Assembly: GCA_032622095.1 (NCBI GenBank)
Contig: CP136061.1
Span: 131,144,754-131,208,753, forward strand
Reading direction: 5' to 3'
Origin: Siphonodentalium dalli
Taxonomy: Eukaryota; Mollusca; Scaphopoda; Gadilida; Siphonodentaliidae
DNA: 64,000 nt
Shown here: piece after piece, positions 25,415-37,200 of the stretch
Position numbering within the stretch: position 1 is the first letter of the stretch
How the letters are laid out: each line of letters starts with the position of its first letter
Notes under the pieces: model-generated
The model's database searches: none
What the model saw: the letters and a program-made list of their open reading frames with translations, nothing else
What the model was told of the DNA's origin: nothing
Translations under genes and position numbers: made by a program

Positions 25415-25735
25415 TCATGTCACATCATCGTCCATGAACAAATCACCGATATTTGACAGCATTCCTGTGACGTCACTGTGAACACGTACAGAAAAATCTA
25501 TTAAGTCCAACCCTTTTGTGGAATCGGAAAAGCCGTTTACTATTTTCGCGGGTTTCCTGTGTCCATCATTCGGTAAACTAACACATCCAGTCTTTTCAGT
25601 AGTAACTTGGGGTAAGTTTACGACTTTATTATCACCCTGTTGGTACTTATTAGTTTCGGGCTGTAAATGTGTTCCTTTATCCAGAGGTGACACGTCAGAT
25701 TTCCAAAGCTTCTGTCTGGATACAGGGTCGATGTT
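25415..25735 (-). CDS. Terminal exon of Dpy-30-motif gene
   Basis: Encodes 106 residues starting NIDPVSRQKLWKSDV after a TTTTTTCCAG acceptor, low in hydrophobics, ending ...MDDDVT and a stop. Attached by phase and orientation only; no recognised domain. Confidence 0.6.
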   Translation of the reverse strand, partial: NIDPVSRQKLWKSDVSPLDKGTHLQPETNKYQQGDNKVVNLPQVTTEKTGCVSLPNDGHRKPAKIVNGFSDSTKGLDLIDFSVRVHSDVTGMLSNIGDLFMDDDVT

Positions 25736-28700
25736 CTGGAAAAAACATAAACAATTTGAATAAACAACACGTTTGGTAGATTTGGAATTGGTATGGTGGA
25801 AGTGATATATTTCACAGATCAGACCACTGAATTGTATATATACGTCGTATATGTGTACAAACGGATGAAAGACGAGTTGACATCATTATTACAGTATATA
25901 TATAGCACGCATATTTTTTTTTGTGGCAGATTAGCCAAACAGGCTATTCTGCCGCTAGCGACAGAATAAGGGGAATATATTATTGTGCCAATGACTTGGG
26001 GACTGTCACGGGATAGGTGTTGTTGACCTCAAATGACTTAAAAGGCACTAATAATTAGCAATATAAAGAGCGTTTATTATCAACTTATAAGATAGATGTA
26101 ACTTTATCCGGAGAGTCATGCAATAGGTGCTGTTTATCACAGATGACTAATACTTATTTAAAATGACCTAAAGGGCCACTTATAAATTACGCATTATTCA
26201 CATGAGGAACGCCGGGTACCTCAGCTAGTATATGTTATAATTATTTCTTCAAGCATGTGTATACATAATTATGCCTGCATTCCATTGTGAAATGTATCAA
26301 CTGCATGTTTTCTCATCACATATATACATGCGACAAATTCTGTCTTTTAATCATATCTTTGGCTGCGTGTGTCGGCCCTTTTCATATGGCATTCGGTCAC
26401 ATGTGCGTGAATAAATTATCATTTCTTATCGAACCTGGCACATTGAGATAGAGAACAAAGCAAAACCCTTTAAAGGGGTACTGTACGCCATTTTCATTAA
26501 ATTTCCGGTGACAACAACGATCTAATATCGATAATATATAGAAACATAAGTAATTTGAGTCGAAGATGTATTCTGTAAGCGCTTTTAATAATTTAAAAGT
26601 TAATAATTTGATATAAATTGAATTTACGACAGGAGCCATAAAATTGTGTCAATTAAATTACGAATTTCCGTAATCAAACAAAGTAATTGAGGGATACTGG
26701 ACTGTTAAACCGATCGCACACACGATCGCTTAAAATATTATGATAATACGGGGAGAACACTCAAGCCACTCACTGACATGCGACGATACAATAACTTATA
26801 TGATTATATGGGACTAGTATGCCTATAATATAACTTTTATTTGATTCATTTGGTTGAAAACTGTAAAAAAAATACTCGACAACGACAATTTGTATTTTTG
26901 CATTCCGGTAAATTTGTCATCCGTAACACTACTTCGTACTCAACAGACTTTCAAATAATGAAAAAATTGTTACCTTATTCTCCGACTCGGAGACTATAGA
27001 AACCAACAACAACATTTGGCGTACAGTACCCCTTTAAATCAGGTGAATTATATATATATATATATAAGTTGAAAAAGGCCGTATACTCATATTACACTAA
27101 TTGGACGAAACTCATATTGGAACTATAGGCCTGTATATTTGTTTTTAGCTGGGAAACACACATGTTAAAGGCCCACTTAATTTACGAACCCCCAGATAAA
27201 TTATAGCCATATTATATACCAGTTGAAAGAGGAAGCTCCAAAACATTGTATTATCAACTTATCCGGTTTAATAAACTGTGAACATGTTGTTTTTGTTAAG
27301 TTAACGACGTGTTTTTTTTTCATAATAACTCTAAATATTAAAGATATAGTTATTCCCCTTCCATTGAAAATACATTTATAGTTTGAATTCTGATGCATTC
27401 TGGGAGCCAAAATGGGGGTAGTCATTCTGATTTCAGCTGTCTTCTATTTCTATATAATGGGCATCTTCTGAGACACAGACGTTTCAAATGGTATCCAATC
27501 AAAGAGTTATCGAGTCCGTCAGAAACCAAAAGTGTTAGCGGACGGACGGACAGACTGATTGTAACATAATAAATACGACCGGTTTTTTTTCTTCAAAAGG
27601 GCGTTTACAAACAAACTAAATTTATCCATTTCTATGTCAAAACTTACCCGATGTCTATACAGCACATGAGCGATATACTCTATTGGATCTTCAGGCCTCA
27701 GTGCAAGAACTTGACTGACGGCTTTCGTGAGACAGCTGGTCAGTTCTCTTCGGACTGAAATGCCATAGTCCAATTCTGAAAGGAATAAAATTCAGTTTCA
27801 TCGGCGGGCAGTGTGTGTTTGTTGCACATCCCCAGAAATATATAGACCAGGCATAATTATATGTTCATGTTTTGACTTGAATATTACTAAACTTACTATC
27901 TAATCTCAGCATTTCCCAGTAAAATTTTATCAAAAACATTAACTTTTGGATGAGTGCAATTATCAGGGGGGGGGGGTATAACAAACAAAATCCGTACACA
28001 GGTCCAGAGTGGGTGGGTATAGTCGGAGCTTGCAATTTTAACTATAGACAAACAATGATAATGTTCTATTGTCCAGTAGCCTAAATAACACTATATTGGT
28101 ACATGTACATGTATATATGAGGATGAATATATATATGTTGCAATATATATGGTGCTTGAATTTGCCTTAGATTAAACCGAGGTCTCAAGTCCATAATAAC
28201 ATCATGGTCAATAAGTTTTGAGGGAATAATTTATTATTAACTGCATGAAGAAATATATAGCAAAAATTATATTATTATAACACATAAATCTTATCCAGTT
28301 AATATAAAATGAACATGGTATCAGTTGTCCTGAGATAACTAGATGTTTTCCACTCAATAATGACCCAATGTATGCAGATCGAGGACATATTATGCATGGA
28401 CTTGTTCCGGTGCGTGAAATTGATAAATTAGTACTCCGGTGCTATGCCAACCTGGGGAATGTATAGCATTCTACTAACATTACGAAAATTTCAAAGAAAT
28501 CGACCATATCACTCCATAGAAAACATAATCTGAACTACGCCCAATTGTAAATATTTACATCTCGATTCGGGACGCAACTATCGGCGATAATCTAACACAA
28601 ATGATTTCGCCATTGAGAGTCATTGCATTTAAAGGGATACTGTACTCAAATGTTGTTGTTGGTTTCTATAGGCTCTGGGTCGTAGAATATCTGAATAAGG

Positions 28701-31021
28701 TAACTAGATTTCCATTTTTTGAAAGTCTGTTGAGTACGAACTAATGTCACGGATGGCAGATTAGCCGGGATGCGGAAATACAAATGGTCGTTGTCGAGTA
28801 AATTTTGTACAGTTTTCAAGCAAATGTATCAAATAAATGTTATGTTATATGCATACCAGTCCCATATACTCATTTAAGTTCTTGTATATAGTCAATTATA
28901 GTCAGTGGGTTTACGCCCCGTATCAACATATTTGTGTACACGGTCATGTATGCCACGCATTGTCCAATCCACTATCCGTCAATTAATTTGATTACGTCTT
29001 GCACACGGAAATTCGCAATTTAATTTATGGCTCCATGCAGCCATAAATTAAAGGTACTCAATCCGATAAAACTCCTCTCAATTACTATTTCAATGGCTTC
29101 GGGGGTCAAAAATATTTGATTCGAGTCGAGAAAGTCACCCATCAAAGCTCAGATTTGTTAGATATCTATTTTAGAAATCTATTATTTTTCATTATCGGGA
29201 ATACTTTCTGGCCCAGATCTCAGTCAAAATTGCGTTATTATTACCACTTGATTTTAGAGTTATCCATCCTTGTCTGTTTGAATAGAGTTTTGGTGTAAAA
29301 ATCTCGAGCAGGAAACGAAATTGACGGCAATTATTAGTACTCATCTCGAGAACATAAGAATTTTCAAAAATCAATATCTAATAACTCTGAGCTTTGTTTG
29401 ATGGGTTCCTCGACTCGAATCAAATATTTTTTACCGCCAAAACCAAAGAAATAGTATTATAGGACCCTCTGATCGGATTGTTGTTGTTGGAATCTGTTGA
29501 GATGGGTACCCTCTGGTCGGATTGAGTACCTTTAAACTTATATCAAATTATTAACTTTGATTTTTAGATAACCTATTAACCTGAACATTTACTGAATACA
29601 TCTTCGACTCAAATTAATTATTTGTTTTATATATTATCGATATTATATCATTGTTATTACCGGGAATTTATTGAAAATGACGTACAGTACCCCTTTAATT
29701 AATATATAAGAATGACGGCGTGTTTAGTCAATTTGGAATAATATTTGTAACAAATAACTACTTTGAGCAAGATTATTCTCAATTTCTATTTGATCACCCT
29801 ACCAGAGTGTTTCACATCACTTTAACAGAGAAATGACTTTATCTGCATCATATATTATATCACTGAGAGATATACATTACTCAGCATTAAAGGTGACGAC
29901 TAAACAGTTTCAGTTGTCAATATATTATTAAAAAAGCATCTATAAACTTGTGGGGGTGGGTCCCTGGTTGGGTGAATGGAATTTTTATTTTCAGCCAGAA
30001 TTTTTTTAAATTTTTGTTGCAGTTATAGGAAGTTTCAAGGTGGGCGTCCCCAATCAGATTCTTAGCCAATGTTTAAAGGTACTCAATCCGTAAAGATGGT
30101 CCCCATCTCAACAGATTCCAACAACAACAATCCGATCAGAGGGTCCTATATTACTATTTTTTTGGCTTTGGGGGTAAAAATATTTGATTCCAGTCGAGGA
30201 ACCCATCAAACAAAGCTCAGAGTTATTAGATATTGCTTTTTGAAATTTGTTATGTTCTCGAGATGAGTACTAATAATTGCCGTCAATTTCGTATCCTGCT
30301 CGAGATTTTTACACCAAAACTCTATTCAACAGACAAGGATGGATAACTCTAAAATCAAGTGGTAATAAAAACGCAATTTTGACTGAGATCTGGGCCAGAA
30401 AGTATTCCCGATAATGAAAAATAATAGATTTCTAAAATTGATATCTAACAAATCTGAGCTTTGATGGGTGACTTCCTCGACTCGAATCAAATATTTTTGA
30501 CCCCCGAAGCCATTGAAATAGTAATTGAGAGGAGTTTTATCGGATTGAGTACCTTTAAATTTGAAAAGCAATTATTTATATAAAAAAGCGCATATCGATA
30601 AAATATTGCTGTTAAATCTCTACATCTGATTATAACTTAAAATCTATCGAGATAATGCAAATATTGAGCCCAATATTTCGGGTACATGACCAACAAGATC
30701 AAGGGCAACGTTGTCCCGTGCATATTAACACATTTACTAATACATGTATAGCGCATTTTGTTTACATTTTCTTTTTTATTATCAGTTCATTAGTACACAA
30801 AGCAATTACGGTATACCAGTTCATAGGACAGATAACCTGGTGCAGAAGAAAGCTCAAGTACATCGTTCAACTAAATTAATGGGTCTTTACCAATTACTAG
30901 TAATTAAATCGTATTCGATTGTTTGATTAGAACGACAGAACATTGATCTTCTGCTGTATTGTGTATACAATTCCAAGCTGTGTGTATCTAACATACCTGG
31001 ATCGCTGACGGGTCTGGACAT
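25415..31021 (-). CDS. Dpy-30-motif protein (DYDC-like), three exons
   Basis: Exons: 31021-30997 (ATG plus eight codons and one base), 27775-27648, 25735-25415. Donors are GTATGT and GTAAGT; acceptors are CCTTTCAG and TTTTCCAG. Phases fit exactly and give 157 residues ending at a stop. Residues about 18-50 (RELTSCLTKAVSQV, then LALRPEDPIEYIAHVLYRH) form a Dpy-30 motif, the helical pair that dimerises and docks amphipathic helices in ciliary and chromatin proteins. The spacing CLT...RPxDPIEY resembles DYDC1/2, hence the suggested name. The remaining residues are polar, unrecognised and end acidic (GDLFMDDDV). Intron 1 carries nested TTAA-flanked MITEs, intron 2 another. Further exons between 25736 and 27647 cannot be excluded. 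The gene is flanked by a pair of inverted repeats (24.5 kb and 32.3 kb). Confidence 0.75.
26470..27037. mobile_element. TTAA-flanked MITE, family C copy 2, Dpy-30 gene intron 2
   Basis: 568 bp, same ends and about the same interior as copy 1, same orientation, lacking a short stretch after the AAGCGC region. An (AT)n tract adjoins its right end. Confidence 0.85.
27648..27775 (-). CDS. Exon 2 of Dpy-30-motif gene
   Basis: Carries the whole Dpy-30 motif with RPEDPIEYIAHVLYRHR at its end. It is flanked by a good acceptor (TTCCTTTCAG) and a consensus GTAAGT donor. Confidence 0.85.
28629..29698. mobile_element. TTAA-flanked MITE, family C copy 3, split by family B
   Basis: Inverted relative to copies 1 and 2. 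Total length 1070 bp; removing the nested family B copy (29048-29535) leaves about 580 bp, matching the intact copies. Confidence 0.85.
29048..29535. mobile_element. TTAA-flanked MITE, family B copy 1 (nested)
   Basis: Flanked by TTAA on both sides, with AGGTACTCAATCCG at one end and its complement at the other, and internal TTTGATTCGAGTCGAG foldback blocks. The TTAA target fits a piggyBac-type element. Inserted in a family C element within the Dpy-30 gene intron 1. Confidence 0.85.
30073..30558. mobile_element. TTAA-flanked MITE, family B copy 2
   Basis: Complete copy with TTAAAGGTACTCAATCCG and complement. Lies 440 bp from the first coding exon of the Dpy-30 gene, in its intron 1. Confidence 0.85.
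30997..31021 (-). CDS. First coding exon of Dpy-30-motif gene
   Basis: ATG plus MSRPVSDP and one base of a split Glu codon, then GTATGT. Joining it to exon 2 restores a continuous frame. The exon is very short, so the call depends on the splice fit. Confidence 0.6.
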
Positions 31022-31904
31022 GTCCCGTTTAACGTCAGTCTAACCACAGGCTCATATTTCCTTCAGCCCACAGCAGGAAGATAATTCCATTGTCTTCGAT
31101 GTTGTCTTCGGAATTTCTAAAAAGACTAACCACGCAACTTGTTATCAACATGACAACATTTGCCGGATATATTTTATATTACAGCTCTCTGTTGTACAAA
31201 TGTTCTCCTCTCTATTCATAAAATGTTTACAATGTTTACATATTGATCTCGTCTGTATATTCAATTATTTATAGTATATGTCAACAAGCATGTTGGGACA
31301 TGTCAGGTGTTTTTTTTTTTTTTACGATCACACGTGTGCTACATTTCTCTTTGTAATCGGCTTGGTGTTAGGGGGATTCAACATGGGTTGAACCTAATAT
31401 TTTACATATATAGTGATCGTTTACTATATGCATGCTGCCAGACGTTATATAGTCTATCGACTTAGGAAGAAAAAGATTAAGATTTTTTTCTCTCTTGTAA
31501 CTACTGATGTACCGGTATAGTACTAAAGACTCTAATATTCCTGAACGGTGTATGATACCAACTAAATATAAATATATGATTCGTCCAAGTACGGTTAGAC
31601 TATAAACTTAAAAGTACTCAGGCTTGATTCGCCAATATATAGGTCACATTGTCCTCCAAACGATGCATGGCCATTTAGTCATTATCCAAATATCCAATTA
31701 AGAAAAAAGCCAAATGTCATGGCATTTTGATACAAAAATTCCATATTACTAAAATCTGGATTTTTTTTTTATTTTCGCAAAAACAAATCAGCAAGCCGCG
31801 GCACATTTGAATATTCGATACCTTTGACAATAGAAAACCCTACGACATTTTCGGGACGTCAGTGCTGTGTTTCGGTTTTGTTCTTATCTGGGGTGGCACA
31901 GGGA

Positions 31905-32335
31905 TAATTTATAAGTAAAGTAACCAGAAGTAACCACTTGTACCTGGTATACTCATGTCTTTGAAATTAATGTTGTTTTATGTTTTCTAAATACTTCTTA
32001 AATGTATAACCATGCAAGTTATATGTACTTAGTACCTGGCGTAGCAACATGGTGTAAATGCTCCGACAAGTTTGCTGCGTACCACTCGCAAACATTAAAA
32101 AATATAATTCTACTCCCTTCATAGGCTGGTGTATATCACTACCACTATACGTATACTTATTTAACAATTTCTTCCTTTTAAAATTACTCATGATTTTCTG
32201 TTGGGGAGAAATTATTCTGCATTAATTCTCCCATACAAACCAAGCTGTCCATATTCGATTGAGTCGAGTCATTATAATTTATTGTCACTCTTCTACAAAG
32301 ACACGTGCATTTAAATCGATAAACCAACAATATAA
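31905..32335 (-). repeat. Inverted repeat flanking the Dpy-30 gene, right copy
   Basis: Reverse-complement partner of 24540-24962. Together they bracket 25415-31021. No terminal repeats were seen, so whether they are transposons is open. Confidence 0.75.
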
Positions 32336-32379
32336 ATAATGATGGACTAAAACCATACTCATGCAGCCGACGATAAAGA

Positions 32380-32640
32380 TGCATTATCCGATCGAATTAG
32401 CGCTCCCAAATCAATATTTATTTGGCTTCGGGTGGGGGGGGGGTAAATATTTGATTCGAGTCGAGGCCGGAACCCACCCTGCAAAGCTCAGAGTGATCAG
32501 ATGTCGATTTTTGAAGTTTGATATTTCTTGTTATGCTCAATTATTTGTGGCCCAGAAAACAGTCTTCAAACGGTCTCGGAAAAATTGCGGATCACTTGAG
32601 ATGGATAACTCTAAAATCAAGTATGGCATTATAATTAGCT
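32380..32640. mobile_element. Family B MITE fragment
   Basis: TATTTGATTCGAGTCGAGG and GATAACTCTAAAATCAAGT blocks without intact ends. Confidence 0.6.
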
Positions 32641-32829
32641 ACTATGCACAATCCATTGATTATCAGGATTCGGGCCAACTCGTCCAATGGCCAACTCGGT
32701 CCAGGCAGTTTTGGGGCGAGCTGGCCCAGCTTTTATGGCCGAATTGGCCCGGGAATTAAATTTTCCGATTATTAGTCACCGACCCAGTTCAGAATGGCCA
32801 CCTGCCCTGCCATCAGCTGGATAAATGTG

Positions 32830-33324
32830 TTAAAGGTACTCAATCCGAACAGAGGGTCCCCATCTCAACAGATTCTAACAACAACAATCCGATCAGAGGG
32901 TCCTATATTACTATTTCTTTGGCTTTGGGGGTAAAAAATATTTGATTCGAGTCGAGGAACCCATCAAACAAAGCTCAGAGTTATTAGATATTGATTTTTG
33001 AAATTTGTTATGTTCTCGAGATGAGTACTAATAATTGCCCTCAATTTCGTATCCTGCTCGAGATGTGTAGGCCCCTACACCAAAACAATATTCAAACAGA
33101 CAAGGATGGATAACTCTAAAATTAAGTGGTAATAATAACGCAATTTTGACTGGGTTCTGGGCCAGAAAGTATTCCCGATATGAAAAATAATAGATTTCTA
33201 AAATCGATATCTAACAAATCTGAGCTTTGATGGGTGACTTCCTCGACTCGAATCAAATATTTTTGACCCCCGAAGCCATTGAAATAGTAATTGAGAGGAG
33301 TTTTATCGGATTGAGTAGCTTTAA
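32830..33324. mobile_element. TTAA-flanked MITE, family B copy 3
   Basis: Complete copy between the divergent Dpy-30 and POGLUT1 genes; the right end reads GAGTAGCTTTAA with one change. Confidence 0.85.
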
Positions 33325-33481
33325 AATATAACATTCTCTTTTTATGGCTAATATTGCTTTTATGGTGAACACGTTGGTGATTCGAGTGATAGGTTTCCAT
33401 ATTTTGTCTCTGAATCAATCACTGGCAAATTAGACAATTAAAACTGGTTAATACGCTGCAATGGAAAAAGAAGGTTAAATT

Positions 33482-33974
33482 TTAAGGTACTCAATCCGAT
33501 AAAACTCCTCTCAATTACTATTTCAATGGCTTCGGGGGTCAAAAATATTTGATTCGAGTCGAGGAAGTCACCCATCAAAGCTCAGATTTGTTAGATATCG
33601 ATTTTAGAAATCTATTATTTTTCATTATCGGGAATACTATCTGGCCCAGAACTCAGTCAAAATTGCGTTAAAATTACCACTTGATTTTAGAGTTATCCAT
33701 CCTTGTCTGTTTGAATAGTTTTGGAGTACGTACTCATCCAGAGCAGATTACGGCAGTTATTAGTACTCATCTCGAGTTAATAACAAATTTCAAAAATCAA
33801 TATCTAATAACTCTGAGCTTTAATTGTTTGATGGGTTCCTCGACTCGAATAAAATATTTTTACCCCCAAAGCCAAAGAAATAGTAATATAGGACCCTCTG
33901 ATCGGATTGTTGTTGTTGGAATCTGTTGAGATGGGGACCCTCTTTACGGATTTTTACGGAGTGAGTACCTTTAA
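33482..33974. mobile_element. TTAA-flanked MITE, family B copy 4 at POGLUT1 promoter
   Basis: Complete copy ending at TTAA 33971-33974, only 128 bp before the POGLUT1 start codon and 17 bp before an E-box. Confidence 0.85.
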
Positions 33975-33991
33975 ACTGCAGGCGGGCACCT

Positions 33992-33999
33992 GTCACGTG
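33992..33999. promoter_or_regulatory. E-box (GTCACGTG) upstream of POGLUT1
   Basis: GTCACGTG about 105 bp before the POGLUT1 ATG, in the short unique stretch between a family B MITE and the gene. The BicD promoter has the same core at nearly the same distance. Function inferred. Confidence 0.4.
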
Positions 34000-34101
34000 C
34001 TATGACGTTTGTGTTCTATTTTTAGCACGAACCAGCAAAACATGCACACGTGTACATTTAAACAAAAACAAACAGTCGGCTTTTTACTACCGAAAATAAA
34101 A

Positions 34102-34225
34102 ATGTTCCAGTTTTATAAACTTATTGCATGGACTTTGATCTTTCATACAGCTGTGTGTGATGATGCATGCAATAAACAAGGCGGAGAATGTCACGAGCAA
34201 GAGTTAAAGGAAGCAAAATATACAG
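34102..34225 (+). CDS. POGLUT1: POGLUT1 exon 1 (signal peptide)
   Basis: Encodes 41 residues plus one base: a hydrophobic leader, then a short Cys-containing segment ([12 protein letters not shown]) as in other invertebrate Rumi proteins. Donor is ACAG|GTTCC, which is not a strong consensus. The assignment rests on the leader, the Cys pattern and the perfect phase match to exon 2; homology alone is weak here. Confidence 0.75.
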
Positions 34226-37200
34226 GTTCCAGGCTACATTTAAAACAAATAGTTACCCTTTTTCGACGTATTCGCGTACCCCTACCGCCGTACCGGTACA
34301 TTTATCACTCACTCGCTGTATCATATGAGAATGGTCACTGCATGAACTAGGACCTGGCAAACAATATTATTATTTAATTCCACTGAAGTGAAAATAGCAG
34401 ACCATGACATTGTTTCTTCCTATTTTAGCTCAACTTGATGAAGTTTGAGCTATATCGTGGAATTGGCATGGGTTGTCATCCGTTGGTCCTGCTGTGCATG
34501 TGTCCATCCGTCAACAGTTTATATTAGAAAATCTACAGGTCACATACAATGAATCACAATGCAAGGAACCTTCACTTCAACGCAATTGAATTACGCTTCA
34601 GCGTAAATTATTTACCCAAATGGCTATCCCTCCTTTAATATTTTTTGCGTAGAAACAAACCATTGAAGTTTGATCACGTGACATCAGTTACTTATTCCTT
34701 ATTGAAAACATTCTGGTCCGAAGTTTCACAGAATAAACAGCACTGTATACGTAAAGTGTGCCGTTTATGAATAATTAAGATACCTCCCAAAAAATTTACC
34801 ACCAATCCACTGGGTTTCCATACCCTGCGACCCAATATGGAAACCCTCTCAGTATAAAATGAAGGCTGCCTAGTGTTAGAAGTAACCCTCTCAGTATAAA
34901 ATGAAGGCTGCCTAGTGTTAGAAGTAACCCTCTCAGTATAAAATGAAGGCCACCTAGTGTTAGAAGTAACCCTCTCAGTATAAAATGAAGGCCACCTAGT
35001 GTTAGAAGTAACCCTCTCAGTATAAAATGAAGGCTACCTAGTGTTGGAAGTAACCCTCTCAGTATAAAATGAAGGCTGCCAATATGGAAAAATGTCCGAA
35101 ATCATCTTTCTGGTCTGATTTTCACGGAATAAACAACATTTTAGGGTGGCAAAATGCCCGAAAACGCCTTTCTGCATGGTCCAATTTTCACGGATTAAAC
35201 GGCAGGGCAGGGTGCATGGCCGTTGGCGAATGATTAAGATTGAAGAGAAAAAAAATAATTGCCACCAACCCGGCCTTCTATATAACCTACGACTCATGTA
35301 ATAATGTTATTACAATTTGCGGGACTACCAAATGTACCAAGGTTCATCAGAAACTAAATTTATGTAGTTATTAGCTCAACTTACTTTGTAAGTTTGAGCT
35401 ATTGCCATGGGTTGGTGTCCGTCGTCCGTGTGTGCGTGTGTCCGTCAACAATTTCCTTTGGCGCGGGCTACAGGTCGTATCTTTGGTTTGATCTTTATGA
35501 AATTTGTCATGAATGTTGACATTGACATGTAGATGGGAACGAGTCATTTTGAGGTTATTCGGCGAAAAAACATGGCCGCTGGTGGCCATCTTGGATTACC
35601 AAATTAAATCCATTGGCGCGGGCTACAGGCCTTACTGTTTGTGTGATCATCATAAAATTTGTCATGAATGTTGACATTTACATGTAGATGGGAACGAGTC
35701 ATTTTAGGTTACAGTGAAGTAATTATTTCCCATAGGCCTGAGTGTTAACATATAATGGCCTGCAGCCCTGACTATCCACGAATTGTGATAAATGAGTACA
35801 TGGTCACCAGGATTGGCATCTGCGCAAAGTTTCTGCATGAAAAAAATCATATCGTCGAGCATGGAATGTACCTTTAAATTTGGGATTTATAATCGAGAGT
35901 CAGAATTGCATGAAAAAAATATTGACATTTTTTACCTCACACCAAAAAAATTAAATCTAGGAACCACGTGCTTTACAATGTGCCAATGTTTTGTTTGGAG
36001 TCTGAAATTTCAAGAGGAGTGATTGCATGTACAGTAATGCTCTAAGTAAGCGACTTCTTAACCACAGCAGAATTATGGGTAACTTTTCAGGATTTAGTCG
36101 GAAATATGGCTTGTTGCCATTCATCGGAAAGCTCTCGGGGAGAGCTTTCCGATGAATGGCAACAAGCCATATTTCCGACTAAATCCTGAAAAGTTACTCA
36201 TAATTCTGCTGTAGTTAAGAAGTCGCTTACTTAGAGCACTACTGTATTTTATATGTTTAAATATCGAAACTACTATTATAAACCAACCAGAGCCCAGAAT
36301 TTTTTTAATTCTCTCCTGCATCTTGGTCAAAAATCCGTTGGAGGGCGCTACGAATCGAATTACTTCACTGTAACCTTTAGGATCATTCGGCCAAAAAACA
36401 TAGTGGCCATCTTGGATTTTACTCTTTGCATCACTAAATCCTTTGACACATCCTACAGACCAAATCTCTGATCCGATCATCCCCAAAATTCATATGGATC
36501 ATCGGGGCGACCTCTAGATCAATTAGCACCTTTCCTAATTCCTCCATTTACTGTCAACCATTAAATTATTCCCCTACCTAAGTTGAGCTACAGTGTCATT
36601 GACACTTTCATTAGATATTTCTCGCATTTTTGATCATGCAGTGTCAAAAGATTGACAATTTTCGCATTTTGACTGGCAAATTCTTCCAATTCTATAACAA
36701 ATTCCATTCAATCAATGTAACTATTCACTATTCTAGTGTGGTGCAACCGATATTACAAACTAATTTAGATTATCAACGTTTTGACCTGTCAAGCAGATGC
36801 CAGGTGGAAGACAACTCTATAGGGGAATTTTGCAACCAAAGTTCATCATTACAATCTATTTGAACACTACTATTATTAATCAGCACTATAGGTATGATAA
36901 CGAGAAGTATATTTGTAAGAAGCTAAATTGTGGAGAATATTATGTTCGAGCAACGAAATATAAATTAGGGATTGAACTTGGTTGTTTTTCTGTGTTTAAC
37001 GTCAAGAAGAATGTCAATGGAAGTATCCGGCATCTGAAATATCAGCACAACTGCATACGGCGTATGCTGGTCTGGCATCCAGAATACACCATAACAGACC
37101 CTGAATCTGGCGTCCGAAAAGGGGCTCATCACCCTCACTAAGTGAATAGTACACTGATAGTTTGGTCTTAGAATACAAAATGGCTTCCACAGAGCTGACT

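Larger units (their letters stand above)
31022..34101. other. Divergent intergenic region between Dpy-30 gene and POGLUT1
   Basis: About 3.1 kb separating two divergent starts, largely filled by the right inverted repeat, a family B fragment and two complete family B MITEs. Only the 130 bp before POGLUT1 and about 800 bp before the Dpy-30 gene look free of repeats. Confidence 0.6.
35374..36610. mobile_element. Satellite-bearing element, POGLUT1 intron 1, interrupted
   Basis: Same left hairpin (TTAGCTCAACTTACTTTG) and right end (CTAAGTTGAGCTACAGTG, TCATTGACACT) as 42407-44935. Only about three tandem units; the array is split by another transposon. Confidence 0.75.

Noticed and set aside
29116-29298. 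Frames such as 29116-29298, 30326-30571, 33122-33418 with similar peptides
   Set aside because: Shadows of the TTAA-flanked family B MITE, repeated in each copy.
34009-34101. Upstream extension of POGLUT1 exon 1 to 34042 or further
   Set aside because: In frame, but it would bury the signal peptide about 20 residues inside; ATG at 34102 fits a secreted/ER protein better. Kept only as an alternative.
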